Source of the DNA: Bryobacterales bacterium
GTDB taxonomy: Bacteria; Acidobacteriota; Terriglobia; Bryobacterales; UBA6623
Length of the DNA stretch: 64,000 nt
NCBI GenBank assembly: GCA_022826925.1
Contig: JAJDTX010000186.1
Coordinates: forward strand, 1 to 64,000
Reading direction: 5' to 3'
The stretch's first letter is position 1. Every line of letters starts with the position of its first letter. The position numbers and the translations under genes were made by a program. Positions 17,968 to 26,011 of the stretch are shown piece after piece. The notes under the pieces were generated by a model, which made no database searches, was not told where the DNA came from, and was given only the letters and a program-made list of their open reading frames with translations.

Positions 17968-18801
17968 ATGGCGCAGCCTGCCAAGCAGTTCGCGATCACT
18001 CCTGAATTGTCCGACCTCGGGCGGATTGATCGCCAGCTCGCCTTTTTCCCTGCGCGCAATGAGCGCCCGCAGAGGCTTTCGCACGCACAATTGGAGCAGT
18101 TCAACGCTCGCGGATACGTGACCGCTATCCGTGTCATTCCTGACGCCGAGATCTGCGAGATCCGCCGGCGTTTCGACAGTTTGCTGGAAAGAGTCCTGGC
18201 CGATGGAGGGGACAGCTATTCGATCAGTTCCGCCCACCTAGCGTACGCCGATGCCTACGATCTGCTCACCGACGGGCGCATTGTCGCCTACGTCAGCGAC
18301 ATCTTGGGACCCGACATCGTGGGCTGGGGGTGCCACTATTTCTGCAAGATGCCGCGTGACGGCAAGCTCGTGGACTGGCATCAGGATGCCACGTACTGGC
18401 CGCTGACTCCGTCCAAGACAGTCACTGTCTGGCTTGCCATTGACGATGCTGATCGCGGCAATGCCTGCATGCGCTTCGTGCCCGGCTCGCACTTGCGCGG
18501 CCCGCTGCCGTTCGAGGTCGCCGACGACGAATCAACGGTCCTGAACCAGAAGGTGTGCGGCGTGGAGGAATTCGATCCGCCGGTCGACAACGAACTGCGC
18601 GCGGGCGAGATCTCGCTGCACTCGGACTTGCTGCTGCACGGCTCCGAGGCCAACGATTCGGATCGGCGGCGTTGCGGCCTGACGCTGCGCTATTGCGCGA
18701 CGGACGTGAGCGCCTATCTGGATTGGAACCTCAAGGGCGTGTTGGTCAAGGGGTCGGACCCGGCCGGGCATTGGGCCAATCCACCGCGCCCGCCCAACTG
18801 A
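17968..18801 (+). CDS. Phytanoyl-CoA dioxygenase (PhyH) family protein
   Basis: A 277-residue Fe(II)/2-oxoglutarate-dependent oxygenase. The iron ligands are visible as the HxD pair in VDWHQDATYW (about residues 137-139) and a distal His in DLLLHGSEAN. The 2-oxoglutarate-binding Arg is in RRCGLTLRY. The substrate is not evident; PhyH members hydroxylate fatty acyl-CoAs, ectoine, phosphonates and others. It is followed by a sodium/solute symporter (46-nt gap) and a 2-hydroxyacid dehydrogenase, suggesting uptake and oxidation of a small organic acid or osmolyte. Confidence 0.88.
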   Translation: MAQPAKQFAITPELSDLGRIDRQLAFFPARNERPQRLSHAQLEQFNARGYVTAIRVIPDAEICEIRRRFDSLLERVLADGGDSYSISSAHLAYADAYDLLTDGRIVAYVSDILGPDIVGWGCHYFCKMPRDGKLVDWHQDATYWPLTPSKTVTVWLAIDDADRGNACMRFVPGSHLRGPLPFEVADDESTVLNQKVCGVEEFDPPVDNELRAGEISLHSDLLLHGSEANDSDRRRCGLTLRYCATDVSAYLDWNLKGVLVKGSDPAGHWANPPRPPN

Positions 18802-18847
18802 CCCGCGGATCCCAAGCGCTGCCGCTGCCGAGAAACTCCTAGTTCAA

Positions 18848-20467
18848 ATGCAAGGTCTCCGCATTCCATTCATCGACCTGTTCATCATCGTCGCCTACCT
18901 GCTCGGCATTCTCGCAGTGGGAGTGCTTTCGGTTCGGCGCCAGCGCATGACCGGGGAGGTCTACTTCCTAGCCGGCCGGTCGCTGGGCTGGATCATGATC
19001 GGAGCGGCCCTGTTTGCGTCGAACATCTCGACGATCCACTTGGTCGGGCTCGCCGCGTCCGGCTACAACGAGGGCCTTGTGTGGGGCAACTTCGAGTGGA
19101 TGGCCGCCTTCACTCTAGTGGTGCTGTCGCTGTTCTTCGCACCGTTCTATTTCCGCAACCGGATCGAGACGTTGCCCGAGTATCTGGAGCGCCGCTTCAA
19201 CGCGGCGGCGCGTTCCTTCCTGGCCTTCATGGCGATCTTGGGGGCCCTGTTCATCCACATCGGGATGAGCCTGTACGCGGGCGCGACCGTGTTCGAGCAG
19301 TTCTTCGGGATCGATGTCGTGACATCGATCTTGGTGATCTCCGTGGTGACGGGCTTGTACACCGTGCTGGGAGGACTCAAGGCGGTCGTCGTGACCGAGA
19401 CCATCCAAACTGTGCTGTTGATCGGGGGCTCGATCTTGGTCACCGCGCTTGCCATCGGGGCGCTGCCGGAGCACGGCATCAGCAGCATGGCCGAGTTCCA
19501 GGAGCAGCTCAGGCCGCGGCAGCTCAGCATGATCTGGACTGACAACTCGGTAGGCTTGGCGTGGTACTCGGTGCTGCTGGGCTATCCGGTCTTGGGCATC
19601 TGGTATTGGTGCACCGACCAGACCATCGTGCAGCGTGTGCTGGCTGCCCGGTCCGAGCACGACGCGCAGATCGGCCCCTTGTTTGCCGGATTCATCAAGG
19701 TGCTGCCCGTGTTCATCTTGGTGCTGCCTGGCGTGATCGGCTACGTGCTATACGGCAGCGAGATCGGCGACAACGCCAACCAAGTGCTGCCGATGCTGAT
19801 TCAGGAACTGGTTCCGACAGGCTTGCGCGGGCTGATCTCGGCCGGACTGCTGGCCGCTCTGATGAGCACCATCGCCGCCGCGCTCAATAGTTGCGCGACA
19901 TTGTTCGCCGTCGACATCGTGGCCCGAGTGCGGCCCGGCACCAGCGATGCCTCGCAGGTGCGGATCGGACGCTGGAGCGCGGTTGTCGTCATGCTGCTGG
20001 CCATGGCATGGTCCACGCAGGGAGCGAAGTTCTCGAGCATATTCGAAGCGGTGCAGGAGATCGGAGCGGCGCTGGCACCTGCCATCACGGCTGTCTTCCT
20101 GTGGGGCGTGTTCTGGAAGCGCGGCACCGCGCAAGCGGCTGTATCGACGCTGGTGTTCGGATTCGCGATGGGGGCGACGGCGTTCGTGCTCGATTTCAAG
20201 GATGCCGACGGCTACAAGCTGATCACCAATGGATGGGGGATACCCTTCATGCTGCAAGCCTTCTACATGACGGTGATCTGCAGTTGCGTGTTTTACGTGG
20301 TCAGCAAGATCACGCCGCCGCCGCCCGCCGAAAAGGTCGAGGGGCTGACCTGGGACAACCCGCTCAGCGCGCTGACCCGTCGCTGGACCGGGGCCGGCGT
20401 CGATCCCCGAAGGCTTGCGACGCTGCTCTGCGTCGTCATCGCGGCGCTGTATGTCATGTTCCGCTGA
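18848..20467 (+). CDS. Sodium:solute symporter (SSS family)
   Basis: A 539-residue integral membrane carrier with about 13-14 hydrophobic segments. The N-terminal region (DLFIIVAYLLGILAVGVLS, then TGEVYFLAGRSLGW) and the segment SNISTIHLVGLAASGYNEGL match the SSS/SGLT-like fold. SAGLLAALMSTIAAALNSCAT is the characteristic TM8-like sodium-site segment. It probably imports the substrate handled by the flanking PhyH and dehydrogenase enzymes; a sugar, sugar acid or osmolyte are all possible. Confidence 0.92.
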   Translation: MQGLRIPFIDLFIIVAYLLGILAVGVLSVRRQRMTGEVYFLAGRSLGWIMIGAALFASNISTIHLVGLAASGYNEGLVWGNFEWMAAFTLVVLSLFFAPFYFRNRIETLPEYLERRFNAAARSFLAFMAILGALFIHIGMSLYAGATVFEQFFGIDVVTSILVISVVTGLYTVLGGLKAVVVTETIQTVLLIGGSILVTALAIGALPEHGISSMAEFQEQLRPRQLSMIWTDNSVGLAWYSVLLGYPVLGIWYWCTDQTIVQRVLAARSEHDAQIGPLFAGFIKVLPVFILVLPGVIGYVLYGSEIGDNANQVLPMLIQELVPTGLRGLISAGLLAALMSTIAAALNSCATLFAVDIVARVRPGTSDASQVRIGRWSAVVVMLLAMAWSTQGAKFSSIFEAVQEIGAALAPAITAVFLWGVFWKRGTAQAAVSTLVFGFAMGATAFVLDFKDADGYKLITNGWGIPFMLQAFYMTVICSCVFYVVSKITPPPPAEKVEGLTWDNPLSALTRRWTGAGVDPRRLATLLCVVIAALYVMFR

Positions 20468-20497
20468 CACTCGCGGAACCGGAGTTGGAGAACCACG

Positions 20498-21457
20498 ATG
20501 AAGCGACCGACCGTAGTGGTGCCGGATGACTACCCGCCGGTGCTCGGGCCTAGCGCGGCGTTCAAAACGCTCATGGCCGGGGCCGACGTGACCCACCACG
20601 ACAGCTTGCCCGCCTCGACGCAGGTGTTGCTAGAGCGGATTGCCGGAGCCGAGGCCGTGCTCAACATCCGATCGTCCATCGACTTCGGGGAGGAGGTATT
20701 CGCCGCCTGCCCCGAACTGCGGGTCCTGTCCCTGTGGGGGACGGGAACAGACCATGTCGATCTGAGCGCGGCCAGGGAGCACGGCGTGGTCGTCACCAAC
20801 ACGCCGGGCGTCTCGGCCGTGGCGATGGCCGAGCATGCCCTGGCGCTGATGCTGGCCGTCGCCCGTGACATTCCCAGGATCGACTCTAAGACGCGCAAGG
20901 GGGCTTGGCCGCGGGGATTCGTGACCCAGCTTCACGGCAAGACCCTTGGCGTGGTAGGACTGGGCGCCATCGGCTTGCAGACGGCTCGCATCGCGAAGGG
21001 AATCGGGATGCGCGTGATCGCTTGGACCCGCACTCCCGAGGAGAAGCCGCTGGCAGAGCTGGGAATCGAGTTGGTGGAATTGGATGACTTGTATCGCCAG
21101 AGCGACGTGGTCAGCCTGCACGTGCGCCTGACACCTGAAACCACCGGCATGGTCGGACCGCAGCAGCTGGCGGCGATGAAGCCCACGGCGATTCTAGTCA
21201 ACACTGCCCGCGGTGCCGTCGTCGACGAGGCAGCGCTTGTGGAAGCGCTGCGCGACGAAACCATCCGCGGTGCCGGATTGGACGTGTTCGAACAAGAACC
21301 GATGCCCGAGAACCACCCGCTAGCTAGCCTTCCAAACGTGGTGCTCACGCCGCATTCGGGCGGTGTGACAGCCGAGGCGCTGGAAACCGGCCTGCGGCTG
21401 GCCGTCGACAACGTCTTCGCCGCAATGAGGGGCAAGCCGATGAATCGCGTGGCCTGA
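20498..21457 (+). CDS. D-2-hydroxyacid dehydrogenase, SerA-like
   Basis: A 319-residue NAD-dependent dehydrogenase. The cofactor motif is VVGLGAIGLQTARIAKGIG. Catalytic residues are Arg in LVNTARGAVVDE, Glu in GLDVFEQEPMPE and His in VVLTPHSGG. It lacks the C-terminal ACT domain of many phosphoglycerate dehydrogenases, so a catabolic hydroxyacid role fits as well as serine synthesis. It lies 30 nt after the symporter with GGAG-like sequence before ATG 20498, completing a likely three-gene operon. Confidence 0.9.
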   Translation: MKRPTVVVPDDYPPVLGPSAAFKTLMAGADVTHHDSLPASTQVLLERIAGAEAVLNIRSSIDFGEEVFAACPELRVLSLWGTGTDHVDLSAAREHGVVVTNTPGVSAVAMAEHALALMLAVARDIPRIDSKTRKGAWPRGFVTQLHGKTLGVVGLGAIGLQTARIAKGIGMRVIAWTRTPEEKPLAELGIELVELDDLYRQSDVVSLHVRLTPETTGMVGPQQLAAMKPTAILVNTARGAVVDEAALVEALRDETIRGAGLDVFEQEPMPENHPLASLPNVVLTPHSGGVTAEALETGLRLAVDNVFAAMRGKPMNRVA

Positions 21458-21604
21458 CGATAGACGCGGGTCGAGTGGTGTTCTTGCTGCCGACCGACTC
21501 AACCCATGGAGTTCTGCCAGCCGACAAGACAGCTTTCGCTGCTGTTGGGTCGACTTGCGACGCCGAAGTTGCGCCTGCCTCCGGCCGGGTGGCGGGACCA
21601 GACG

Positions 21605-21907
21605 CTATCCACTGCTTGCTAGCACGAGGCCCAGCGCATTGCCTACCGCGTTGGCGTCGCGCTTCGTCAATCTTCCGAGCCTGCCGGTGCTCAGAGCGTC
21701 ATCAAGCGTGAAGAGTTTGAAGCGGACCTTGCACGGGACGTTGAGGCCGGCTTCCCGCCCGCCCTCGATCATCGTGTCGCTCGGCCAATCAGTCCCGGTC
21801 GAGGTGATCATGGTCATCAGTGATTGCCGATGAGCCCAATTGAAGTCTGCCGATGAAACCATCAAGGCTGGTCGGCGCTTGACGGTCTGTCTATCCGAGA
21901 AAGGCAA
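21605..21907 (-). CDS. MazF/PemK-like toxin with abnormal N terminus
   Basis: MazF toxins are endoribonucleases. The family pattern is clear: PFSDRQTVKRRPALMVSSADFN, then MTMITS and the C-terminal VRFKLFTLDDALSTGRLGRL (longer stretches not written out). The only available start, TTG 21907, gives 100 residues and cuts into the conserved first strand. The missing residues VVVPL are encoded in frame just upstream (21908-21934), but no ATG, GTG or TTG precedes them before a stop at 21980-21982. The frame is +1 to the upstream MazE-like gene. It may be made by frameshift, start at an unusual codon, or be a decayed gene. Confidence 0.65.
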   Translation of the reverse strand: MPFSDRQTVKRRPALMVSSADFNWAHRQSLMTMITSTGTDWPSDTMIEGGREAGLNVPCKVRFKLFTLDDALSTGRLGRLTKRDANAVGNALGLVLASSG

Positions 21908-21932
21908 AGGGACGACGACCGAATCGCGTGAT

Positions 21933-22157
21933 CTAAAGCTTACGCCACGCCTCCTCGTCCTCGGGAGAAGCCCACTCGCTCAAGACCTTGGAGAGGCCCA
22001 ACACGAGGTCGTCCCGCCCCGGCGTCACCTTGTGTGCCACTAGATGATCGCCCTCGACTTCGAACGCGATCACATCGCCCGCATCCAAGTCGGCCGCCGC
22101 ACGGATGCGCTTGGGAATCGTTGTCCGGCCACGTGCGGTAATCTTGGCAAACTCCAT
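21933..22157 (-). CDS. MazE/AbrB-type antitoxin
   Basis: A 74-residue protein with the SpoVT-AbrB swapped-hairpin DNA-binding fold: MEFAKITARGRTTIPKRI, then DLDAGDVIAFEVEGDHLV. The acidic tail (SEWASPEDEEAWRKL) is the usual toxin-binding part. It lies directly upstream of the MazF-like gene and would neutralise it and repress the operon. A TAGATT hexamer sits 6 nt before the ATG. The gene ends AAG-CTT-TAG after a GAGGAGG stretch, a context relevant to how the toxin is translated. Confidence 0.82.
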   Translation of the reverse strand: MEFAKITARGRTTIPKRIRAAADLDAGDVIAFEVEGDHLVAHKVTPGRDDLVLGLSKVLSEWASPEDEEAWRKL

Positions 22158-22163
22158 GTGCTT

Positions 22164-22189
22164 AATCTACTGGAACACTGATTATTCAG
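22164..22189 (-). promoter_or_regulatory. Promoter and possible operator of the MazEF-like module
   Basis: TAGATT (minus strand, 22164-22169) lies 6 nt before the antitoxin ATG. Just upstream is an interrupted palindrome CTGA-N4-TCAG (22178-22189) that could be the autoregulatory MazE site. Both are read from sequence; function is inferred. Confidence 0.35.
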
Positions 22190-22588
22190 AAGAGATGACT
22201 GAACAGACCAGCAGTTGCACTGATTTGCCGACCGGTCCGCCGCACCTTTCACAGCGACACCGATTGCTGCGCGACGCGCTCTTGCGGCGCTTAGGTTGTC
22301 AGTGACAGACGCACATCTCTTCGATCGCTGTCAATGGCAACCGAGAATTGCGCACATTCCGGGCGAGAGCCACTGCGGGTTTCGCGGACCTACCCCTGAA
22401 GTTCCGGGGGGACGGCAGGCGTCGGATAGAGGGAGCGGAGCGACCAGAGCCGGACGCCTGCCTCTGTTTCTGCAATTGATCTCTCCGGCCAATGTTCGGA
22501 GGCTGTCTCGGGCAGGGCTACAATCGCATAGTCCGGGAGTGCGCAGGCCGCATGAACTGCGCATGTATCCGACCCACTTGAAGTTGCC
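22190..22588. other. Gene-free region before the sulfatase
   Basis: About 400 nt between the antitoxin promoter and the sulfatase. A TACAAT hexamer at 22519-22524 could start the sulfatase transcript with a leader of about 55-60 nt. A short imperfect inverted repeat (CCCCTGAA ... CCGGGG) lies near 22393. Short frames here look random; no gene, RNA or mobile remnant is recognised. Confidence 0.35.
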
Positions 22589-24208
22589 ATGAAGTCCCGC
22601 TGGTTGGTTCTGCTCTTCTCCGTCGGCACGATTGCGGGCAGTTTGCCCTCGCAGGTGGCCGGCCAGCCGCTCAGCCTCAAGGCTGAAGCCGGCTCCCGTC
22701 CCAACGTCCTATTTCTCGCGATTGACGACTTGAACGATTGGATCGGCGCGGCTGGGGGGCATTCGCAAGCGAAGACGCCCAACCTGGATCGCTTGATTTC
22801 CCAGAGCGTCTTCTTTCAAAATGCTCACACTGCCGCGCCTGTCTGCAGCGCATCGCGGCATGCCTTGCTGAGCGGCCTGCGTCCCTCGACTACGGGCTGG
22901 TACACGAACTCCTCGAAAGAGAGGGTTGAATACGACAGAATCCTGGGCGACACGGTGCCTCTGCCGACCCATTTCAAACGCAGCGGCTACAAGACGATGG
23001 CCGCTGGAAAAATCTTCCACAGGGGAACCAGCGACGTTGGTGGCTACGACTATTGGGACGAAACGCGTCCCAAGTACGAGTGGCCCGAGTGGCTAGCCGA
23101 GCGCGGCCACGGCTACCAAGGAAAGAGCGGAGGACATTTCCATCCGTTCCCGCCGGATGGCGGAGCGATCTACCAGAAGTATCAGGAGGGTGTCAGCGGG
23201 CAATCGCTGTGCTGGGCGGCGCTTGAGGACGACGACATGCCCCCGGAGGGCATGCCGGACGAACAGGTTGCCGATTGGGCGGTCGAGCGACTGAAGCAGG
23301 AGCACGACAAACCGTTCTTCCTAGCCGTAGGCTTCGTCCGACCGCATGTGCCCTATACGGCACCGAAAGAGTTCTTCGATCTGTACCCGCCCGAAAGCGT
23401 CGTCGTGCCTACAGTGCCGTCAAACGAGATGGACGACATTCCGCTCCTCGGCAAGGCCATGGCTCTCGGGACACTCCCGGGCGGAGACCACCGCAACGTG
23501 CTCGACATCGGACCAAACTACTGGCGGGAGATGGTCAGGGCCTACCTGGCCTGCGTCACCTTCGTCGATGCGCAGGCCGGCAAGGTGCTGCGCGCTCTCG
23601 CGGACAGCCCCTACGCAGACAACACCATCGTCGTCTTCTGGTCGGATCATGGCCAGCATTTGGGCGAGAAACGGCACTGGCGCAAGCAGGCCTTGTGGGA
23701 GGAATCGACCCGCGTTCCATTGGCGATCCGCTTGCCGAAGTCCGTGAACGGCGGCCAAAGCTCAAGCCAAGCGGTGAGCCTGCTGGACATCTATCCGACC
23801 TTGCTCGACCTTGTCGACCTTCCCGCCGTCAAGGGGCTTGAGGGAACGAGCCTGTTGCCGCTGCTGGAGAATCCGTCCGCCCGCCGCACCGAGCCGGCCG
23901 TGACGACCTGGTACTACAACAACCACTCGGTCCGCGGACTGAACTTTCGATACATCCGTTATCGCGACGGGACGGAGGAACTCTACGATCACCGATCCGA
24001 TTCCGGCGAACACCGCAACCTGGCAGCGGACTCCAGGCACGAGGACGTCAGGGCGAGGCTAGCGGCGTATTTGCCGAAGAAGAACGCCGTGCCGGAATCG
24101 ATCGAGGGAGGAGGCTCGGACTCTTTCGGGAGAACGGTGGAGGGGCTCCGCGTCGAGGGCGTGCCGGGCTGGCTGGGCAAGGATCCAGCACAGCCCACAG
24201 CGAAGTGA
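22589..24208 (+). CDS. Secreted sulfatase, iduronate-2-sulfatase-like
   Basis: A 539-residue sulfatase that hydrolyses sulfate esters. A signal peptide (LVLLFSVGTIAGSLPSQVAG) precedes the metal-binding NVLFLAIDDLNDW. The formylglycine Cys is C86 in VCSASRHALLSG; the usual C-x-P-x-R has Ala at the third position, a variant also accepted by the formylglycine-generating enzyme. FVRPHVPY, WSDHGQHLGEK and the C-terminal ELYDHRSDSGEHRNLA are subfamily landmarks. It converges with a BNR_4-type putative polysaccharide lyase, so the pair may act on one sulfated glycan. Confidence 0.93.
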   Translation: MKSRWLVLLFSVGTIAGSLPSQVAGQPLSLKAEAGSRPNVLFLAIDDLNDWIGAAGGHSQAKTPNLDRLISQSVFFQNAHTAAPVCSASRHALLSGLRPSTTGWYTNSSKERVEYDRILGDTVPLPTHFKRSGYKTMAAGKIFHRGTSDVGGYDYWDETRPKYEWPEWLAERGHGYQGKSGGHFHPFPPDGGAIYQKYQEGVSGQSLCWAALEDDDMPPEGMPDEQVADWAVERLKQEHDKPFFLAVGFVRPHVPYTAPKEFFDLYPPESVVVPTVPSNEMDDIPLLGKAMALGTLPGGDHRNVLDIGPNYWREMVRAYLACVTFVDAQAGKVLRALADSPYADNTIVVFWSDHGQHLGEKRHWRKQALWEESTRVPLAIRLPKSVNGGQSSSQAVSLLDIYPTLLDLVDLPAVKGLEGTSLLPLLENPSARRTEPAVTTWYYNNHSVRGLNFRYIRYRDGTEELYDHRSDSGEHRNLAADSRHEDVRARLAAYLPKKNAVPESIEGGGSDSFGRTVEGLRVEGVPGWLGKDPAQPTAK

Positions 24209-24219
24209 GTTGCGGGCCT

Positions 24220-24250
24220 CGAAGTTCTTGGTAGAGCAAGCTCGACTTCG
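24220..24250. terminator. Interrupted hairpin between convergent genes
   Basis: CGAAGT (24220-24225) pairs with ACTTCG (24245-24250), with an inner CTTG/CAAG stem (24227-24240). It lies between the sulfatase stop and the end of the BNR_4 gene. No T-run follows, so termination is only possible, not shown. Confidence 0.3.
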
Positions 24251-24306
24251 GCGCTGGCCGAGAACGAACCAGCCCAGGGCCTTCACCGCGGCGCGGCACG
24301 CTTCGT

Positions 24307-25752
24307 CTACAGGTTGTCCTCGTGCACGAGAAAGGCTCTTGCCTCCGGGTGGTCGGCGACATTCCACCCGTAGAAGAGCAGCATTCCCTCGACCGCCGTG
24401 CCGTCCGGACGAGTCACGGGCTGGACATTGTTAAAGCGCCAGCCAGCGTACTGCTGCCCGTCCGGCATCAAGTCCCGGTACTTTCTCCAGCTCTTCCCGC
24501 TGTCCGCCGAGACCCACTCTTCAAGGCGACCGCCGCCATGCTTGTCCATGAGGCCAGAGGAGTCCAGATAGCCATCTCCGACGATGACGTAGGCATGCAG
24601 AACGCCGTCCCTGTCCCTAGCAAGGTGGCCGCTGTTCCACTGATGGTTCGACCCGCAGATGGCAGTCTGCCTCCACCGCCCGTTGTCGCGTCTGACGTAG
24701 TAGTAGCTATGGGTCTTCAGATCGTCCTCTGACAGGACATGCAGGAACGTGGGTTGGCCCCTTTCGTCCAAGGCGATCGCAGGCGGCACCCCGGCTCCGC
24801 GCCCTTCCGTGTCCCAGATCCGGGCCTTCTCCTTCGCTTGGTCTAAATCGACGGGCGTATTCAGGACGTCCCCGTCCGCAGTGTGGACGGCATCCGTCTC
24901 CAAATCAACCTTGATGTACGACAGATTGTATTTCCACGCGTTGCTCACCGGCTGCTTGTAGCGCGCGTTGAACAGCCGCTTCGGGTCATTGGACTTGACG
25001 TCGTCATAGTCGGTGAACACCACGTGCAAGTGCCGTCCGTCCTTGCTCGGAAGCTTGCTCTGGTAGGAAGACCATTCGGTCTTGCCGCGGCTGTCCAAGT
25101 CGGTGACGTCGTTTCCCGGTCCAGTCCATGTCCTGCCGTTGTCATCGCTGATTCGGTACGTCCAAGAACTCGCGTGGCCGTCGGTGCGGTAATAGACCAG
25201 CTCCCTGCCGCCGTGGATTCGGAAGACGGTCGGGTAGGAGAGCTTTGGGGCTATTTCTGACGCCCGGGTCCAATCTGAGATCTCCCTGCCCATGTCCGCT
25301 GGACGCTTGGCGACGAGATGCGTGCCCGGAGTCTTGTGGCAACCGAAGAGAACGTGCAAGTGCTCCTCTTGGTCCGCCCAGATGACCGGGCCGTGATGGT
25401 GGTCGCCGGTCGCCCTGCCTAGCGTCAACGGTTCGGAGAAGCGCCGACTCGACCGGTCGTAGCTGATCAACATCGGGCTCGTCTTCGCTTTGCCCGACTG
25501 GCTCGGCGAGGCCCCGGCCTTGAATCCGATGAAGACCCTGTCGCGCAAGCAGACCGCTTGCGGCCTCTGCCTGACGTCGTAGAGCATCTTGATCCCGCCC
25601 CCGTTTCCGAAGGGCAAGATCTCCGAATCCCTGCCTCGACCGACGCCCCGCAACGAAGGCGCGCTGAAGGCCGTGGCGGCGACCGCGCACCGCATCAGGT
25701 CGCGCCGGCTGAGCTCGGGCAGCTGACTTGACGAGGTCCGGCCACTCATCAT
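24307..25752 (-). CDS. BNR_4-domain secreted protein, putative polysaccharide lyase
   Basis: A 481-residue exported protein. The twin-arginine signal is LSRRDLMRCAVAATAFSAPS. The rest is a seven-bladed propeller with Asp-box-like repeats (ISDDNGRTWTG, VSADSGKSWRKY). The segment GDHHHGPVIWADQEEHLHVLFGCH and the following Tyr-containing blades resemble BNR_4 proteins, the fold of PL24/PL25 ulvan lyases that use His and Tyr. Lyase activity is therefore inferred. The first frame ATG (25764) lies inside a TATGAT hexamer, so ATG 25752 is preferred. Confidence 0.75.
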   Translation of the reverse strand: MMSGRTSSSQLPELSRRDLMRCAVAATAFSAPSLRGVGRGRDSEILPFGNGGGIKMLYDVRQRPQAVCLRDRVFIGFKAGASPSQSGKAKTSPMLISYDRSSRRFSEPLTLGRATGDHHHGPVIWADQEEHLHVLFGCHKTPGTHLVAKRPADMGREISDWTRASEIAPKLSYPTVFRIHGGRELVYYRTDGHASSWTYRISDDNGRTWTGPGNDVTDLDSRGKTEWSSYQSKLPSKDGRHLHVVFTDYDDVKSNDPKRLFNARYKQPVSNAWKYNLSYIKVDLETDAVHTADGDVLNTPVDLDQAKEKARIWDTEGRGAGVPPAIALDERGQPTFLHVLSEDDLKTHSYYYVRRDNGRWRQTAICGSNHQWNSGHLARDRDGVLHAYVIVGDGYLDSSGLMDKHGGGRLEEWVSADSGKSWRKYRDLMPDGQQYAGWRFNNVQPVTRPDGTAVEGMLLFYGWNVADHPEARAFLVHEDNL

Positions 25753-25759
25753 CGAGCGG

Positions 25760-25765
25760 ATCATA
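25760..25765 (-). promoter_or_regulatory. -10 hexamer, leaderless-type, for the BNR_4 gene
   Basis: TATGAT on the minus strand lies 7 nt before ATG 25752. It overlaps the upstream in-frame ATG at 25764, which would then not be transcribed. Confidence 0.5.
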
Positions 25766-25889
25766 TCACGACGACCGCGTTCACACGGCTCTGGCGGCAG
25801 GGCGGCCCTTCAGCGAAGGAAGGCCACCTCGTCGCAGACGATCTCAGGCTCGTCGGACGGAAATCGCGGGCCGAGGCAGTCGGTCGGTC

Positions 25890-25919
25890 TTGCCGAGGCA
25901 AACCCCGCTACGGTATGCT
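25890..25919 (+). promoter_or_regulatory. rho promoter
   Basis: TTGCCG (25890-25895), an 18-nt spacer and TATGCT (25914-25919) make a fair sigma-70-type promoter. It gives rho a leader of about 85 nt. Confidence 0.5.
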
Positions 25920-25929
25920 GATAAAGCCC

Positions 25930-25947
25930 GGCAGGCTCTCGCCTGCC
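25930..25947 (+). other. Hairpin in the rho leader
   Basis: GGCAGGC-tctc-GCCTGCC is a perfect 7-bp stem with a 4-nt loop, placed near the 5' end of the rho leader. It is not followed by a T-run. rho is autoregulated through its leader in other bacteria, so a role in stability or attenuation is possible. Confidence 0.4.
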
Positions 25948-26011
25948 AAGGACTTCCCGTCTCGCGGAGCAGTCCCAAAGTGCGCCTGTAGCAAGGCCGC
26001 ATTCTCCGCCC

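Noticed and set aside
17660-18121. 153-codon plus-strand frame upstream of and overlapping the PhyH gene
   Set aside because: It runs into the PhyH gene in another frame and has no protein-like conservation; the region is better read as non-coding with hairpins.
22296-22592. 98-codon frame before the sulfatase
   Set aside because: No start signal, no recognisable domain and atypical composition; treated as non-coding.
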